From: Nitrospira sp.
GTDB lineage: Bacteria; Nitrospirota; Nitrospiria; Nitrospirales; Nitrospiraceae
DNA: 64,000 bases
Direction: 5' to 3'
NCBI GenBank assembly: GCA_029194665.1
Contig: JARFXO010000002.1
Coordinates: forward strand, 310,001-374,000
Shown: piece after piece, positions 43,775 to 52,563 of the stretch
Layout of the letters: the number at the start of each line of letters is the position of its first letter
How positions within the stretch are numbered: position 1 is the stretch's first letter
Made by a program: the position numbers and the translations under genes
The notes under the pieces: generated by a model
What the model was told of the DNA's origin: nothing
What the model saw: only the letters and a program-made list of their open reading frames with translations
Database searches by the model: none

Positions 43775-44878
43775 TTACTGTAATTCCGGCACGTGTGGGC
43801 TGAGGTGCTTCCGAAGGGTATCCAGTTCCGGATATTTTTTAAGATTGTGTTTGACGTAGCTCAAGACGCGAGGGATATCGGTTAAGAATTTTGGGTTGCC
43901 TTTCACCAGATCAATGTATACAAACCGGCCAGCAGCCTTCAAATTTCGTTGAATACTCGTCAAATCAAACAGTCGTCGGAACTCGGCACGATTAGCCCAG
44001 ACGAAACGTCGTTCGGCCAGCTGGTCGAGGTAGTACCCCACTAAATCGTCAACGAGGGCTTCGTCGAGCTGAATGTAGGCATCCCGCAGCAGTGAGGCAA
44101 GATCGTAGGTCGCCGGTCCCATCAAGGCATCCTGAAAGTCGATGACGCCGAGCCGCAAACCATCGACCATCAAATTGCGAGAGTGGTAATCACGATGGGT
44201 GAAGACGCGTGACTGCCCGGCCAGCAGCTCCGCAATCTTCTCGAACTCGCGTCTTATCGTCGTGGCGTCCTCATCGGGCAACGGTCTGCCGTTGCGCGCC
44301 ACGATTCCATACTCCAGAAAATGATCGAATTCCCACATCAACAATGGTACGTCGAAGCTACGGTGAAACGCCAAGCATCCGGGATCCGCCGGTGTCGTGG
44401 CATTGATCTGTATCTGGACGAGGACGTTGATCGCCTGCTTGTACCTCGCCTCCAAGCTCGTGCCATCCGCCTGACCGACGGCCTCCGCCAACGTCACATC
44501 TCCAAAATCCTCCAGATAGAGCAGCCCTGCCGATTGATCATGGTAGTGGAGTCTAGGCACCGGCACGTTCACCTTGGCCAAATGCGACATGATGTTGACA
44601 AACGGCAGTTCGGAGATCTGGTGTATTCCCCCGCTCACCGCCTCTTCCGATTGTTTGAATCCTTCCGGCTCAGCCAGTTGCATTACGATCAGGGAATGCG
44701 GTGGTCCACCAGCAACGGCGGCTCGATAGTAGCGCCGATTGGAGGCATCTCCTGCCAATGGCGTCAGAGTCCTCAACAAGAGGCCAGGGGGAAGACGAGT
44801 CTCGACGACCTGAGCGATAAGTGTTTGATCGGGAGGAGAGAGTGGTGCCTTGGCAGAGATTGGGTTGGCCGGCAACAT
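43775..44878 (-). CDS. amgK: AmgK-like sugar kinase (aminoglycoside phosphotransferase fold)
   Basis: A 367-residue APH-fold kinase. VFTHRDYHSRNLMV is the catalytic loop with its Asp, and LGVIDFQDALMGPATYDLASLLRD is the DxD-like metal site. In Pseudomonas, AmgK phosphorylates the anomeric carbon of MurNAc/GlcNAc and MurU follows in the same pathway. The order amgK-murU here is the same. It may therefore recycle wall MurNAc into UDP-MurNAc. Confidence in fold is high; substrate follows from context. Confidence 0.82.
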   Translation of the reverse strand: MLPANPISAKAPLSPPDQTLIAQVVETRLPPGLLLRTLTPLAGDASNRRYYRAAVAGGPPHSLIVMQLAEPEGFKQSEEAVSGGIHQISELPFVNIMSHLAKVNVPVPRLHYHDQSAGLLYLEDFGDVTLAEAVGQADGTSLEARYKQAINVLVQIQINATTPADPGCLAFHRSFDVPLLMWEFDHFLEYGIVARNGRPLPDEDATTIRREFEKIAELLAGQSRVFTHRDYHSRNLMVDGLRLGVIDFQDALMGPATYDLASLLRDAYIQLDEALVDDLVGYYLDQLAERRFVWANRAEFRRLFDLTSIQRNLKAAGRFVYIDLVKGNPKFLTDIPRVLSYVKHNLKKYPELDTLRKHLSPHVPELQ

Positions 44879-44939
44879 ACTCAGCGAATTATAGCGAGCG
44901 TCCCGCGACTTGTCACGAACACCACCTATCCGATCGGCC

Positions 44940-45341
44940 CTACGGCAGCGCTTCCGGAATCGAACTCACCGGTCTGAGATTCACTACCCGATGCATGGCG
45001 ACCGCTCCGACCGCGGCTCCGATCGTATCCGCCAGCCAATCGAGCCAACTTGATTCTCGAAACGGAACGAACGCTTGGTGAACCTCGTCGCTCAGCCCAT
45101 ACAACGAGGTCAGTAGAATGGCTGCCGGAATCGCTTGCCGACTCCATGAATCAGACCCACTTCCACGAATCGCCCTGTAGCACAACGCGCCCAATACCGC
45201 ATATTCGACGGCATGCAAGACCTTATCACTGAAATACGTGACGAACGGTACATGGGTTTCAGGATGAGACTGTGCGGATAGATAGAAAATAAGCCCGGCA
45301 TATCCGCACACCGGCCCCCAATACCGAAAGAATGTCGCCAT
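44940..45341 (-). CDS. VanZ-like membrane protein
   Basis: A 133-residue membrane protein with about four helices. FSDKVLHAVEYAVLGAL and GLSDEVHQAFVPFRESSWLDWLADTIGAAVGA are the conserved VanZ-family segments. The VanZ name comes from a teicoplanin-resistance accessory gene; most chromosomal members have no known role. It lies upstream of amgK on the same strand, perhaps within the cell-wall recycling unit. Confidence 0.85.
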   Translation of the reverse strand: MATFFRYWGPVCGYAGLIFYLSAQSHPETHVPFVTYFSDKVLHAVEYAVLGALCYRAIRGSGSDSWSRQAIPAAILLTSLYGLSDEVHQAFVPFRESSWLDWLADTIGAAVGAVAMHRVVNLRPVSSIPEALP

Positions 45342-45441
45342 ATCAACTCCTCACATGACGGTCGATCACAAATTCACCAGCGGATTGCATGCTCATACCC
45401 CCTATGACATACTCGCCGAAAGAAAGGGGAACGCGACACTG

Positions 45442-47646
45442 ATGAAGCATGTCCACGTGTGTTTCCTGTGGCATATGCACCAACCCTATTACACCGATCC
45501 CGTAGCTGGATCGGCCAGCATGCCGTGGGTACGTCTGCATGCGACCAAGGCCTATTATGACATGGCTGCTTTGTTGGAAAAATTTCCTGCTGTTCGCGCC
45601 ACATTCAATTTTACCCCATCTCTTCTCTTACAGTTACAGGAAATCGGCACCGGCAAGATCCTCGACCTTTTTCTGGAACATGCACAACGCCGAGCGGCTG
45701 GTCTCACTCTTGAAGAAAAGGCCTTCCTGGTCCGTCATTTCTTTTCGGCCAATTGGGCGACGATGGTACGACCCTATCCACGATACCATGAGTTGCTGGT
45801 GAAACGGGGATTGGACATACAGGGGCATGATCTCCACCGTCTCGCCCATCAATTTTCCACACAAGAGCTGCTGGATCTGCAAGTTTGGCACAATCTCGCC
45901 TGGTTCGGGTACGGCACCGTTCAACAATATCCTCGTCTGGCCGCGCTGCGCCAGAAAAATCGCGGCTTCACCGAGGACGACAAGCAGGAAGTATTGGAAC
46001 TGCAACGGATGGCCGTGCGAGAAATTCTCCCCCTGTACCGACGGCTTATGGAGCGGGAACAAATCGAACTGACCACGACTCCGTTCTATCATCCGATTCT
46101 GCCGCTGGTCATCGACACTGATATCAACCGGCGGGCCAGGCCGGATCTCCCCCTGCCCGCTCGTTTCCACGCCCCAGATGATGCCGCAGCTCAACTTCAA
46201 CAGGCCGTCGATTTTCATCATCAAACATTCGGCCGGCCTCCTGTCGGTTTGTGGCCATCAGAGGGATCGGTGTGTCCCGAAATGCTTCCTCTTATCCATC
46301 AGGCCCGCCTTCGCTGGTTTGCCACGGACGAAGGCATCCTTGCACGCTCTCTGGGAATGTGTGGCCGTCCATGGCATCGACAGTCCGCGCTCTATCAACC
46401 TTATCGCATCGGTGAAGCCGAGCATTCCTTGACCGCACTGTTTCGCGACCGCGAGATCTCCGACGCGTTCGGATTCGTCTATCACAAGACAACTCCCGAA
46501 TCCGCAGCCGAGGATGTCCTGCGGCGTGTGCGAGGCATCCTCCATGATGTCTCACAAGATACGATCGTCATCGCCATCGTGTTGGACGGCGAAAACCCGT
46601 GGGAACACTATCACGACGGCGGTGAACGATTCCTTTCGCTCCTGTACGAGGCGTTCACGAACCATAGACTGGATCAACCGGGACAGATCGTGGTCCAAAC
46701 ATCGACGATTTCCGATGCGATCGCTTCCGCTCAGCCCATGCAGCAGCTGCCCTGTCTCCATTCAGGCTCCTGGATCAATTCCGACTACAAGATCTGGATT
46801 GGGCACCATGAAGACAATCGTGGATGGGATCTCCTCGGTCATACCCGCACACAGCTCATGAATCTCGCGCCAAGTCTTCCGCCTGACCGCGCGCGGGCGG
46901 CCTGGCAAGAACTGTACGCCGCCGAGGGCAGTGACTGGTTCTGGTGGTACGGTGATGATTTCGATACCGATTTTAAGCCTGAATTCGACCGGCTCTTTCG
47001 AACTCATCTCCGCAATGTCTGGACCTATATGGGCATTCCGCCTCCAGACCAACTGAACAATCCCATCTGCACCAGGGACATCGCCTCCTGGTCCGATTCG
47101 ATTCAACAGCCGCTCGCCCTGCTGAATCCCACGATCGACGGCATGGTGACCGATTTTTTCGAATGGCGCGGCGCGGGAAACATCGGTACGCGACCCCCGC
47201 TTGGCGCCATGTGGAAAGCCGACGGGCTCTTTACCGCGATCCGATTCGGCTGGAACATGGATCACCTCGTGATGAGATTCGACCCCGACGAAACGAGCCG
47301 CACCCGACAGGGCCTCGATGTCGACATTACTCTGCAAGGGCCTCAATTCACGTTTCGGCTTCTGTTTCCGCTTTCTTCCTCGCCGGGCCCGAAGGCATTT
47401 CTCTTGTCTCGCCGAACCCAGACCGATGCCTGGCAGGAAATCGGTTCTTATGGCTCGATCAAAGCCCACGCTATTTTAGAGTTAGCGGTCCCTTGGAAAG
47501 AGTTGTGCTTGGAACAAGGAAATGCGGTCCAGGTCTCGATCATCGTCCGAGAACAGGGTCTTGAAGTGGCCCGCTATCCCGGCCATGGCTCGGCCATCCT
47601 TACCGTCCCCGGGCCGGAATTTGAGGCCGGACTGTGGAGAGTTTAG
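45442..47646 (+). CDS. glycoside hydrolase family 57 protein
   Basis: A 734-residue GH57 enzyme. MKHVHVCFLWHMHQPYY opens with the family's HxHQPY motif. GLWPSEGSVCPEMLP holds the likely nucleophile Glu, and IVLDGENPWEHYHDGG the likely acid/base Asp. The (beta/alpha)7 core reaches about residue 400, followed by helical and beta domains (C-terminal part has FRLLFPLSSSPG). GH57 members act on alpha-glucans such as glycogen. The upstream in-frame ATG at 45355 would add 29 poorly conserved residues. galT and the CCA-enzyme gene follow. Confidence 0.88.
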   Translation: MKHVHVCFLWHMHQPYYTDPVAGSASMPWVRLHATKAYYDMAALLEKFPAVRATFNFTPSLLLQLQEIGTGKILDLFLEHAQRRAAGLTLEEKAFLVRHFFSANWATMVRPYPRYHELLVKRGLDIQGHDLHRLAHQFSTQELLDLQVWHNLAWFGYGTVQQYPRLAALRQKNRGFTEDDKQEVLELQRMAVREILPLYRRLMEREQIELTTTPFYHPILPLVIDTDINRRARPDLPLPARFHAPDDAAAQLQQAVDFHHQTFGRPPVGLWPSEGSVCPEMLPLIHQARLRWFATDEGILARSLGMCGRPWHRQSALYQPYRIGEAEHSLTALFRDREISDAFGFVYHKTTPESAAEDVLRRVRGILHDVSQDTIVIAIVLDGENPWEHYHDGGERFLSLLYEAFTNHRLDQPGQIVVQTSTISDAIASAQPMQQLPCLHSGSWINSDYKIWIGHHEDNRGWDLLGHTRTQLMNLAPSLPPDRARAAWQELYAAEGSDWFWWYGDDFDTDFKPEFDRLFRTHLRNVWTYMGIPPPDQLNNPICTRDIASWSDSIQQPLALLNPTIDGMVTDFFEWRGAGNIGTRPPLGAMWKADGLFTAIRFGWNMDHLVMRFDPDETSRTRQGLDVDITLQGPQFTFRLLFPLSSSPGPKAFLLSRRTQTDAWQEIGSYGSIKAHAILELAVPWKELCLEQGNAVQVSIIVREQGLEVARYPGHGSAILTVPGPEFEAGLWRV

Positions 47647-47762
47647 GAGAAACAGTGCTGTGGATTGCGTGCTGGGTTTTGAGTTGTGAAATCGGTCTGT
47701 GTCCGGGACACTGACCACTCAGGACTGAGCACGTAGAACTTTTCAAAGAGAGTGGAGAGCAC

Positions 47763-48767
47763 ATGCCTGATTTAAGACGTGATCCCGTTGTGGGCCGCTG
47801 GGTAATCATTTCCACAGAACGAAGGGGCCGTCCACATGACTTCGTCAAACCCCAACAGACCCGACCTGTTTCCACCGCCCTCTGTCCCTTTTGCCCGGGA
47901 CAGGAACGGCTCACACCGAAAGAAATCATGGCCTATCGACCGCAGTCGGGCGGACCCAATTCTCCCAACTGGACCGTGCGTGTCGTCCCGAATAAATTTC
48001 CCGCGTTGCAAGTCGAAGGTGACATGGGGCGCGAGGGGGTGGGTCTGTACGACCGCATGAACGGCGTGGGCGCTCACGAGGTCATCATCGAAACACCCAA
48101 CCATGTCGAAGGCCTCGTAGATCTCCCGAGCAAGAAGATCGAGGACATGCTGTGGGCCTATCGAGACCGAATGATCGATCTCAGAAAGGATCTGCGGTTC
48201 CGCTACATTCTCATTTTCAAAAACCACGGTGTATCCGCCGGTGCGACACTGGAACACAGCCATTCTCAGCTCATCGCCCTACCGATCGTCCCGACCAGCG
48301 TTCAAGAGGAGCTTGACGGATGCCGCAATCATTTTCAGCAGAAGGAGCGTTGCATCTACTGCGACATCCTCAGGCAGGATCTCTCGGATGGAAATCGGAT
48401 CGTCGCCGAGAATCCGGAGTTTCTCTGTATGACGCCGTTCGCGCCGCGGTTTCCATTCGAAATGTGGATTCTTCCCAAGCGTCACGCGGCGTATTTTGAG
48501 GAAAGTCAGAAGTCGCAGTTCGAATTTCTGGCTCCCATCCTCTCGGAATCGCTGCGCCGCATGGACAAAGTGTTGTCTCGCCCCCCATACAACTTCATCC
48601 TGCATAGCTCTCCCCTTCACGAGAAGACCGGCGATTACTACCATTGGCACCTGGAGATCATCCCCAAACTGACGCAAGTTGCAGGCTTCGAATGGGGCAC
48701 CGGCTTCTACATTAATCCGGTGTCACCGGAAGAAGCCGCGACGTTTCTCCGCGAAGCGGTGATCTAA
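47763..48767 (+). CDS. galT: galactose-1-phosphate uridylyltransferase
   Basis: A 334-residue GalT of the HIT superfamily. The first half has DLRRDPVVGRWVIIS, CPFCPG (zinc ligands) and VRVVPNKFPAL; GATLEHSHSQLIALP is the metal/substrate His motif; the second half has YYHWHLEIIPKLT. In this class the active His lies in a HxHxQ-like motif. It transfers UMP between UDP-glucose and galactose-1-P; some bacterial relatives act as ADP-glucose or sulfate adenylyl enzymes. It follows the GH57 gene and adjoins the CCA gene with no gap. Confidence 0.88.
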   Translation: MPDLRRDPVVGRWVIISTERRGRPHDFVKPQQTRPVSTALCPFCPGQERLTPKEIMAYRPQSGGPNSPNWTVRVVPNKFPALQVEGDMGREGVGLYDRMNGVGAHEVIIETPNHVEGLVDLPSKKIEDMLWAYRDRMIDLRKDLRFRYILIFKNHGVSAGATLEHSHSQLIALPIVPTSVQEELDGCRNHFQQKERCIYCDILRQDLSDGNRIVAENPEFLCMTPFAPRFPFEMWILPKRHAAYFEESQKSQFEFLAPILSESLRRMDKVLSRPPYNFILHSSPLHEKTGDYYHWHLEIIPKLTQVAGFEWGTGFYINPVSPEEAATFLREAVI

Positions 48768-50150
48768 GTGCCGACCCGCTTTCGTCTTGAAGATCCCATT
48801 CTCAGAGAGATCCTTCGCCGCATTGAACAGATCATTCGTCGTGGGGGCGGGAGGGTCTGGCTGGTTGGCGGCTCAGTCCGCGATCTCGCGCTCGGTCGAC
48901 AGCCTCGGGATCTGGACCTCGAAGTCCTTGGGCTCTCGCCTGGTCAAGCCTACGCACTGCTGGCCGACCACTTCCCCGTGCAATTCGTCGGAAAAGCGTT
49001 CCAGGTCTTCAAACTGCAAGGTCTGCCGGTCGATCTTTCCATTCCTTCCCGCATGCTCACCGACGATACCTCCCTCCCTGGCTTGCTCAGGCAAAGCGCG
49101 CCCGACATGCTCATCGATGAGGCGTTGGCGCGGCGAGACTTCACCATCAATGCGATGGCCTGGGATCCGGACACCATGGAGCTTCGCGATCCCTTCAACG
49201 GTCGCGAGGATCTTGAGTTGCGAACATTGCGTCACACGTCCAACCGATTCGCCGAAGATCCGCTGCGCGTCTTGCGCGGCATGCAGCTGTCTGCCCGCTT
49301 TGATCTCACGGTTGCGCCGGAAACAGTGGCCCTGTGCCGAACATTGTCCCAGGAGGCTCAACCGAGCGAGCGTCTGTGGGAAGAATGGAAGAAGCTGCTC
49401 CTTCAAGGACGCAAGCCATCGCTGGGTTTGCAGTTCTTACGTCACTGCGGCTGGCTCCGTTTCTATCCAGAGCTCGCGGCGCTTGGAGGCTGCCCGCAAG
49501 ATCCCCTCTGGCACCCCGAAGGCGACGTCTGGATTCACACACTCCACTGCTTGGACTGGTTCGCAACGGAGCGAACCGGAGATGAACCGGACGATCTTGC
49601 CGTCGGATTGGGCATACTCTGCCATGACTTCGGCAAACCGGCCACGACCAGAGAGGAATGTGGGCAGGTAACCTCACGAGGACATGAATCGGAAGGAGAA
49701 GGCCCAACGACACGTTTTCTTGAACGACTGACCAATCGGCAGGACCTCATCGATGAGGTGGTCGCTCTGGTGTGTTGCCATCTTCGTCCCCGTGCACTCC
49801 ATAACGCCAACGCTTCGGACAGCGCCATCCGTCGCTTGGCGAAGCAAGTCCACCGTATCGACCGATTGGTGCGCGTGGCTCGGGCGGACCACGCAGGGCG
49901 GCCGCCGAAACAGTTTGATGGATTTCCCGCCGGCGAGTGGCTGTTGGCCCGGGCACAGCAGCTGGCGGTGGACCGTCGGGCTCCCCTTCCCCTTGTCATG
50001 GGCCGTCACCTGTTGGAATTGGGAATCCGGCCAGGTCCTGACATGGGCCGACTCCTTGAGGACTGTTATGAGGCGCAACTTGATGGAGACTTTGAAACGC
50101 TGGATGAAGGCCTCACCTACGTAAAGAATCGACTGTCCGCTCGGTGCTGA
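48768..50150 (+). CDS. CCA tRNA nucleotidyltransferase / poly(A) polymerase family, with HD domain
   Basis: A 460-residue class II nucleotidyltransferase. VWLVGGSVRDLALGRQPRDLDLEVLG is the catalytic head with the DxD. RRDFTINAMAWDP and RTLRHTSNRFAEDPLRVLRG are the neck and base-selecting segments. An HD domain (LGILCHDFGKP, VCCHLRPRALH) lies at about 275-400, as in E. coli CCA enzymes. It adds CCA to tRNA 3' ends. The start GTG directly follows the galT stop. The tRNA-Arg in this window encodes its own CCA, so here the enzyme would serve mainly repair or other tRNAs. Confidence 0.9.
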   Translation: MPTRFRLEDPILREILRRIEQIIRRGGGRVWLVGGSVRDLALGRQPRDLDLEVLGLSPGQAYALLADHFPVQFVGKAFQVFKLQGLPVDLSIPSRMLTDDTSLPGLLRQSAPDMLIDEALARRDFTINAMAWDPDTMELRDPFNGREDLELRTLRHTSNRFAEDPLRVLRGMQLSARFDLTVAPETVALCRTLSQEAQPSERLWEEWKKLLLQGRKPSLGLQFLRHCGWLRFYPELAALGGCPQDPLWHPEGDVWIHTLHCLDWFATERTGDEPDDLAVGLGILCHDFGKPATTREECGQVTSRGHESEGEGPTTRFLERLTNRQDLIDEVVALVCCHLRPRALHNANASDSAIRRLAKQVHRIDRLVRVARADHAGRPPKQFDGFPAGEWLLARAQQLAVDRRAPLPLVMGRHLLELGIRPGPDMGRLLEDCYEAQLDGDFETLDEGLTYVKNRLSARC

Positions 50151-50237
50151 TCAGCTCCTTCCTCCCACCTTTCAAACGCTCACTCGTAGTTCCTGACAGG
50201 CTTGCCCCTTGGTGGCTGGAGCGCGTATCATCCTCCC

Positions 50238-50432
50238 ATGCAGGTGCAGTTGAATCACCCATCACGGTCGATCGAAATCAAAGGGCCGAAGCGAGCCAAA
50301 GATCTACTGCGCGAATTGAATCTTCTAGCTGAAGCACACCTGGTGATTCGAGGCGACGAATTAGTGACTGAAGACGAGATGCTTTCCGACAAAGACCAGA
50401 TCGAAATCCGTCCGGTGATTTCGGGAGGGTAA
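50238..50432 (+). CDS. ThiS/MoaD-like sulfur carrier protein
   Basis: A 64-residue ubiquitin-like protein. The KRAKDLLRELNL helix and a VIRGDELV...DQIEIRPVISGG ending give the ThiS/MoaD fold with the terminal Gly-Gly that is thiocarboxylated. The ATG at 50238 is preferred to the upstream frame. In related genomes such a carrier often serves thiolation of tRNA (TtuB-like) or cofactor synthesis. No activating enzyme is adjacent, so its pathway is open. Confidence 0.85.
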   Translation: MQVQLNHPSRSIEIKGPKRAKDLLRELNLLAEAHLVIRGDELVTEDEMLSDKDQIEIRPVISGG

Positions 50433-50911
50433 GGATCGTTCAAATTTTGTCATAACGAACACCCTGCTACGGCCCGATCGAGGATGGCGCCGCCGAAATA
50501 CTGAACGTAGAAATAGGAACACGAATATATCCGATTTCTACCTGAACACCCCAAACTATCCCGCTCCATGGCTGGCCAGATCTAGCCTCTTTCTCGAAGC
50601 CATACGTTGATCTCCTCGAACGGATTTGCAACCGATTAAAGGAAGAAGGTGATCGCAAAGGGTCTGCCGATCACCAGGCTCGCTATAGAAATGAGGCAGT
50701 TTAGTCGTACCGATACCATTCTGCTACATCGCCATGTAGGATTAATCATTCGCGGCTTCATGAGAGGAATTTCCTAACTTGCTGATTCCTAAATGGTCTG
50801 CGTTTCATCTTGCGAATAGAGCAGAACGGCACTACCTTTGCTGACCATTCGGGTAAGTGCCAAGTGAATGGCACACATTCTTATAACTTTCTTACAGGGG
50901 GGTATCTCATA
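50433..50911. other. intergenic stretch with a possible C-terminal coding remnant
   Basis: A 479-base gap. On the plus strand, between about 50540 and 50703, one frame reads ...GWPDLASFSKPYVDLLERIC and NRLKEEGDRKGSADH before a stop, which looks like the tail of a lost gene; I do not recognise it. The right end holds the leader of the next gene with ACAGGGGGG as ribosome site. Confidence 0.3.
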
Positions 50912-51148
50912 ATGAAGAGCATGTTGATGGCAGTTATGGCAGTGGCAGTGGCAGTGACTTTTAGCGCACCAACCTTCGCCAGTGAAAAGAAGGAGGAGAA
51001 GAAGAGCGGGCACGTAGTGGTGTACGGCGACGAGAAGAAGGACAAGGGCGGCAAGGCAGACGAGACCTACAGTGAGAAGAAGGAAGAGAAGAAGGGCGGC
51101 CATGCCGACACCTTCGGCGAAAAGAAGGACGAAAAGAGCGGCAAGTAA
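50912..51148 (+). CDS. small exported Lys/Glu-rich repeat protein
   Basis: A 78-residue protein. A signal peptide (MKSMLMAVMAVAVAVTFSA with TFA before the likely cleavage) precedes a mature part made of loosely repeated units rich in Lys, Glu, Gly and Asp (EKKEEKK, GGHADTFGEKK). The ATG at 50912 follows a strong AGGGGGG site, whereas an upstream frame from 50810 has none. It would be a small, highly charged periplasmic protein. No family known; metal or stress binding is only a guess. Confidence 0.72.
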   Translation: MKSMLMAVMAVAVAVTFSAPTFASEKKEEKKSGHVVVYGDEKKDKGGKADETYSEKKEEKKGGHADTFGEKKDEKSGK

Positions 51149-51173
51149 GACTCAACTTCGTAGAGCTGGGATG

Positions 51174-51202
51174 GGGGGCTTTCTACACAGTAGGAAGCCC
51201 CC
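51174..51202 (+). terminator. hairpin terminator
   Basis: GGGGGCTTTCTAC, a short loop, then GTAGGAAGCCCCC form a 13-base-pair near-perfect hairpin 25 bases after the 50912 gene's stop, followed by TT. The weak T tail makes Rho-independent action likely but not certain. Confidence 0.75.
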
Positions 51203-51446
51203 TTACGGTTCGTCTCACGGAGCAGCGCCTCGCTCCCCAAAGGCAGTCCCTCCAAGAGTAACAAATTCTAGCCAAGTCGTACGATTCTGACTGCGACCAG
51301 GCGAGCCTCATCCCGCTGATCGTCCTGGCAACCCCCTGTCATCTCTTGTAGATCCACGTAGTTCGGTGGGAATATTTCCACGCTGACAGCGGTACAAACT
51401 TTGCCGGTAGACTTCCGAACGGACTGCCACAACCAAGGAGTTCGAC

Positions 51447-51791
51447 ATGGAGCTACCGAGATCGATGACCAGCAAGTCTCGTTGGCTTCTGTTCTGTTTG
51501 CTTCCGTTCGTTATCATAGCGTGCGCCTCGTCTGATTCCGCGCCAACCAGTGGAACGGCCACGCTTTCGTGGAATGCGAGCGGAGGACCGGACCTTGAAG
51601 GATACAAGGTCTATCAGGCAACAGCCTCAGGGGGGTATGGTGCACCGATTGCTACCGTGACCATGGACTTCACGAGTTACACCGTAACTACTCTGGACGC
51701 CGGCACTACCTATTTCTTCGCAGTCACCGCGTACAATTCGGATGGGGCCGAAAGTTCTTTCTCAAACGAAGTGAGCAAGACTATCCGCTGA
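51447..51791 (+). CDS. FnIII-domain lipoprotein
   Basis: A 114-residue protein. The signal sequence ends in a lipobox (VIIAC), so Cys26 is probably acylated. The mature part is one fibronectin type III domain (TLSWNASGGPDLEGYKVYQA, TTYFFAVTAYNSDGAESSFS). The start has AAGGAG 6 bases upstream. It is a close relative of the C-terminal FnIII domain of the BACON protein at 36806-38173 (shared GAPIAT, TTYFF.VTAY and SNEVSK segments). Confidence 0.82.
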   Translation: MELPRSMTSKSRWLLFCLLPFVIIACASSDSAPTSGTATLSWNASGGPDLEGYKVYQATASGGYGAPIATVTMDFTSYTVTTLDAGTTYFFAVTAYNSDGAESSFSNEVSKTIR

Positions 51792-51956
51792 TCAACCGTC
51801 GCCGAACCTCGAATCCAGACTTTTCCGGTGTTCGTCCCTTGACCCTCACTCTCCGAGAACTGTATAACCACTGACTCTGGTACGTGCTGAGATCAACGTG
51901 CTGAGGCAGGAGTCCATCCTTAACCATCGTCGTCAATTGCCTCGTATCTCAGAGAT

Positions 51957-52032
51957 GCGCCCGTAGCTCAATGGATAGAGCACCAGACTACGGATCTGGG
52001 GGTTACAGGTTCAAGTCCTGTCGGGCGCACCA
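51957..52032 (+). tRNA. tRNA-Arg (anticodon ACG)
   Basis: A 76-base tRNA with CCA encoded. The acceptor stem pairs GCGCCCG (51957-51963) with CGGGCGC (52022-52028), then A and CCA. The D arm has AGCTCAATGGATAGAGC, the anticodon stem CCAGA/TCTGG encloses CT-ACG-GA, and the T arm contains GGTTCAAGTCC. Anticodon ACG reads CGN Arg codons after deamination to inosine. It directly precedes tandem repeats of its own 3' half. Confidence 0.96.
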
Positions 52033-52187
52033 AACCTCGCCGGCGCTTCTTTTCATGTCTCGCTGACGGATCTGGGCATACCTGATTCAGTCCTGTCGGG
52101 CGCACCAAACCTCGCCGGCGCTTCTTTTCATGTCTCGCTGACGGATCTGGGCATACCTGATTCAGTCCTGTCGGGCGCACCAAACCT
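52014..52187 (+). repeat. 75-bp tandem repeats copying the 3' half of tRNA-Arg
   Basis: The stretch starting AGTCCTGTCGGGCGCACC occurs at 52014 (inside the tRNA), 52089 and 52164, exactly 75 bases apart. The two intervening units, with the CCGGCGCTTCTTTTCATGTC spacer, look identical. Each copy includes a decayed version of the tRNA's anticodon and T arm (CGGATCTGGGCATACCTGATTC) then an intact T-stem/acceptor 3' half with CCA. This is what repeated integration or slippage at a tRNA 3' end would leave. No integrase is visible. Confidence 0.85.
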
Positions 52188-52563
52188 ACTGGCTTCTCCT
52201 TGGTTACCAAGACCTCCGGCTTGCCTTATTTTCACTCGGCACCTCCTTGTATGTACTTCTGTCAAGTATTCCGTCTCCTGCATGATTCACAACGACCATG
52301 CTGTCGGAGAACGATCTCCGGACCAGCATTGAGGTCAAGGTCGCGCTGGCAAAGGACGTCGCCGTCGGTCAGCGCAACAATCGATACAGCGTGGGGGAGT
52401 TGTGGCTGCATGAATGCGAGGGTAATACCTAGTAGTGTGAATTCACATGTTTGGAGTAAGACGAACGAGGAGGGTTTTGTCATCAGCTCAATGTGAAGGA
52501 CAGAGTCCGCCTCGCAAGCAGTGCTGAGGAACCCTGGTTCTCTTCACAAAGGGAAGACCCAGA
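52188..52563. other. debris after the tRNA, possible BON-domain remnant
   Basis: No intact gene. From 52298 the plus strand reads MLSENDLRTSIEVKVALAKD followed by a frame break (QRGGVVVAA in the next frame), which resembles the start of a BON domain ('...I..KV..AL..D...'). From about 52500 it resembles the region just before the response regulator at 63715. Confidence 0.3.

Noticed and set aside
51203..51446. Riboswitch before the FnIII lipoprotein
   Set aside because: I looked for c-di-GMP and cobalamin signatures and found no convincing core; only a normal ribosome site is visible.
52014..52187. CRISPR array
   Set aside because: Only two full periods, and the repeat and its spacer are both constant and derive from the tRNA; no cas genes.
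51968..52210. Minus-strand frame with a repeated peptide of about 25 residues
   Set aside because: It runs antisense through the tRNA and the 75-bp repeats; the peptide repeat is a by-product of the DNA repeat.
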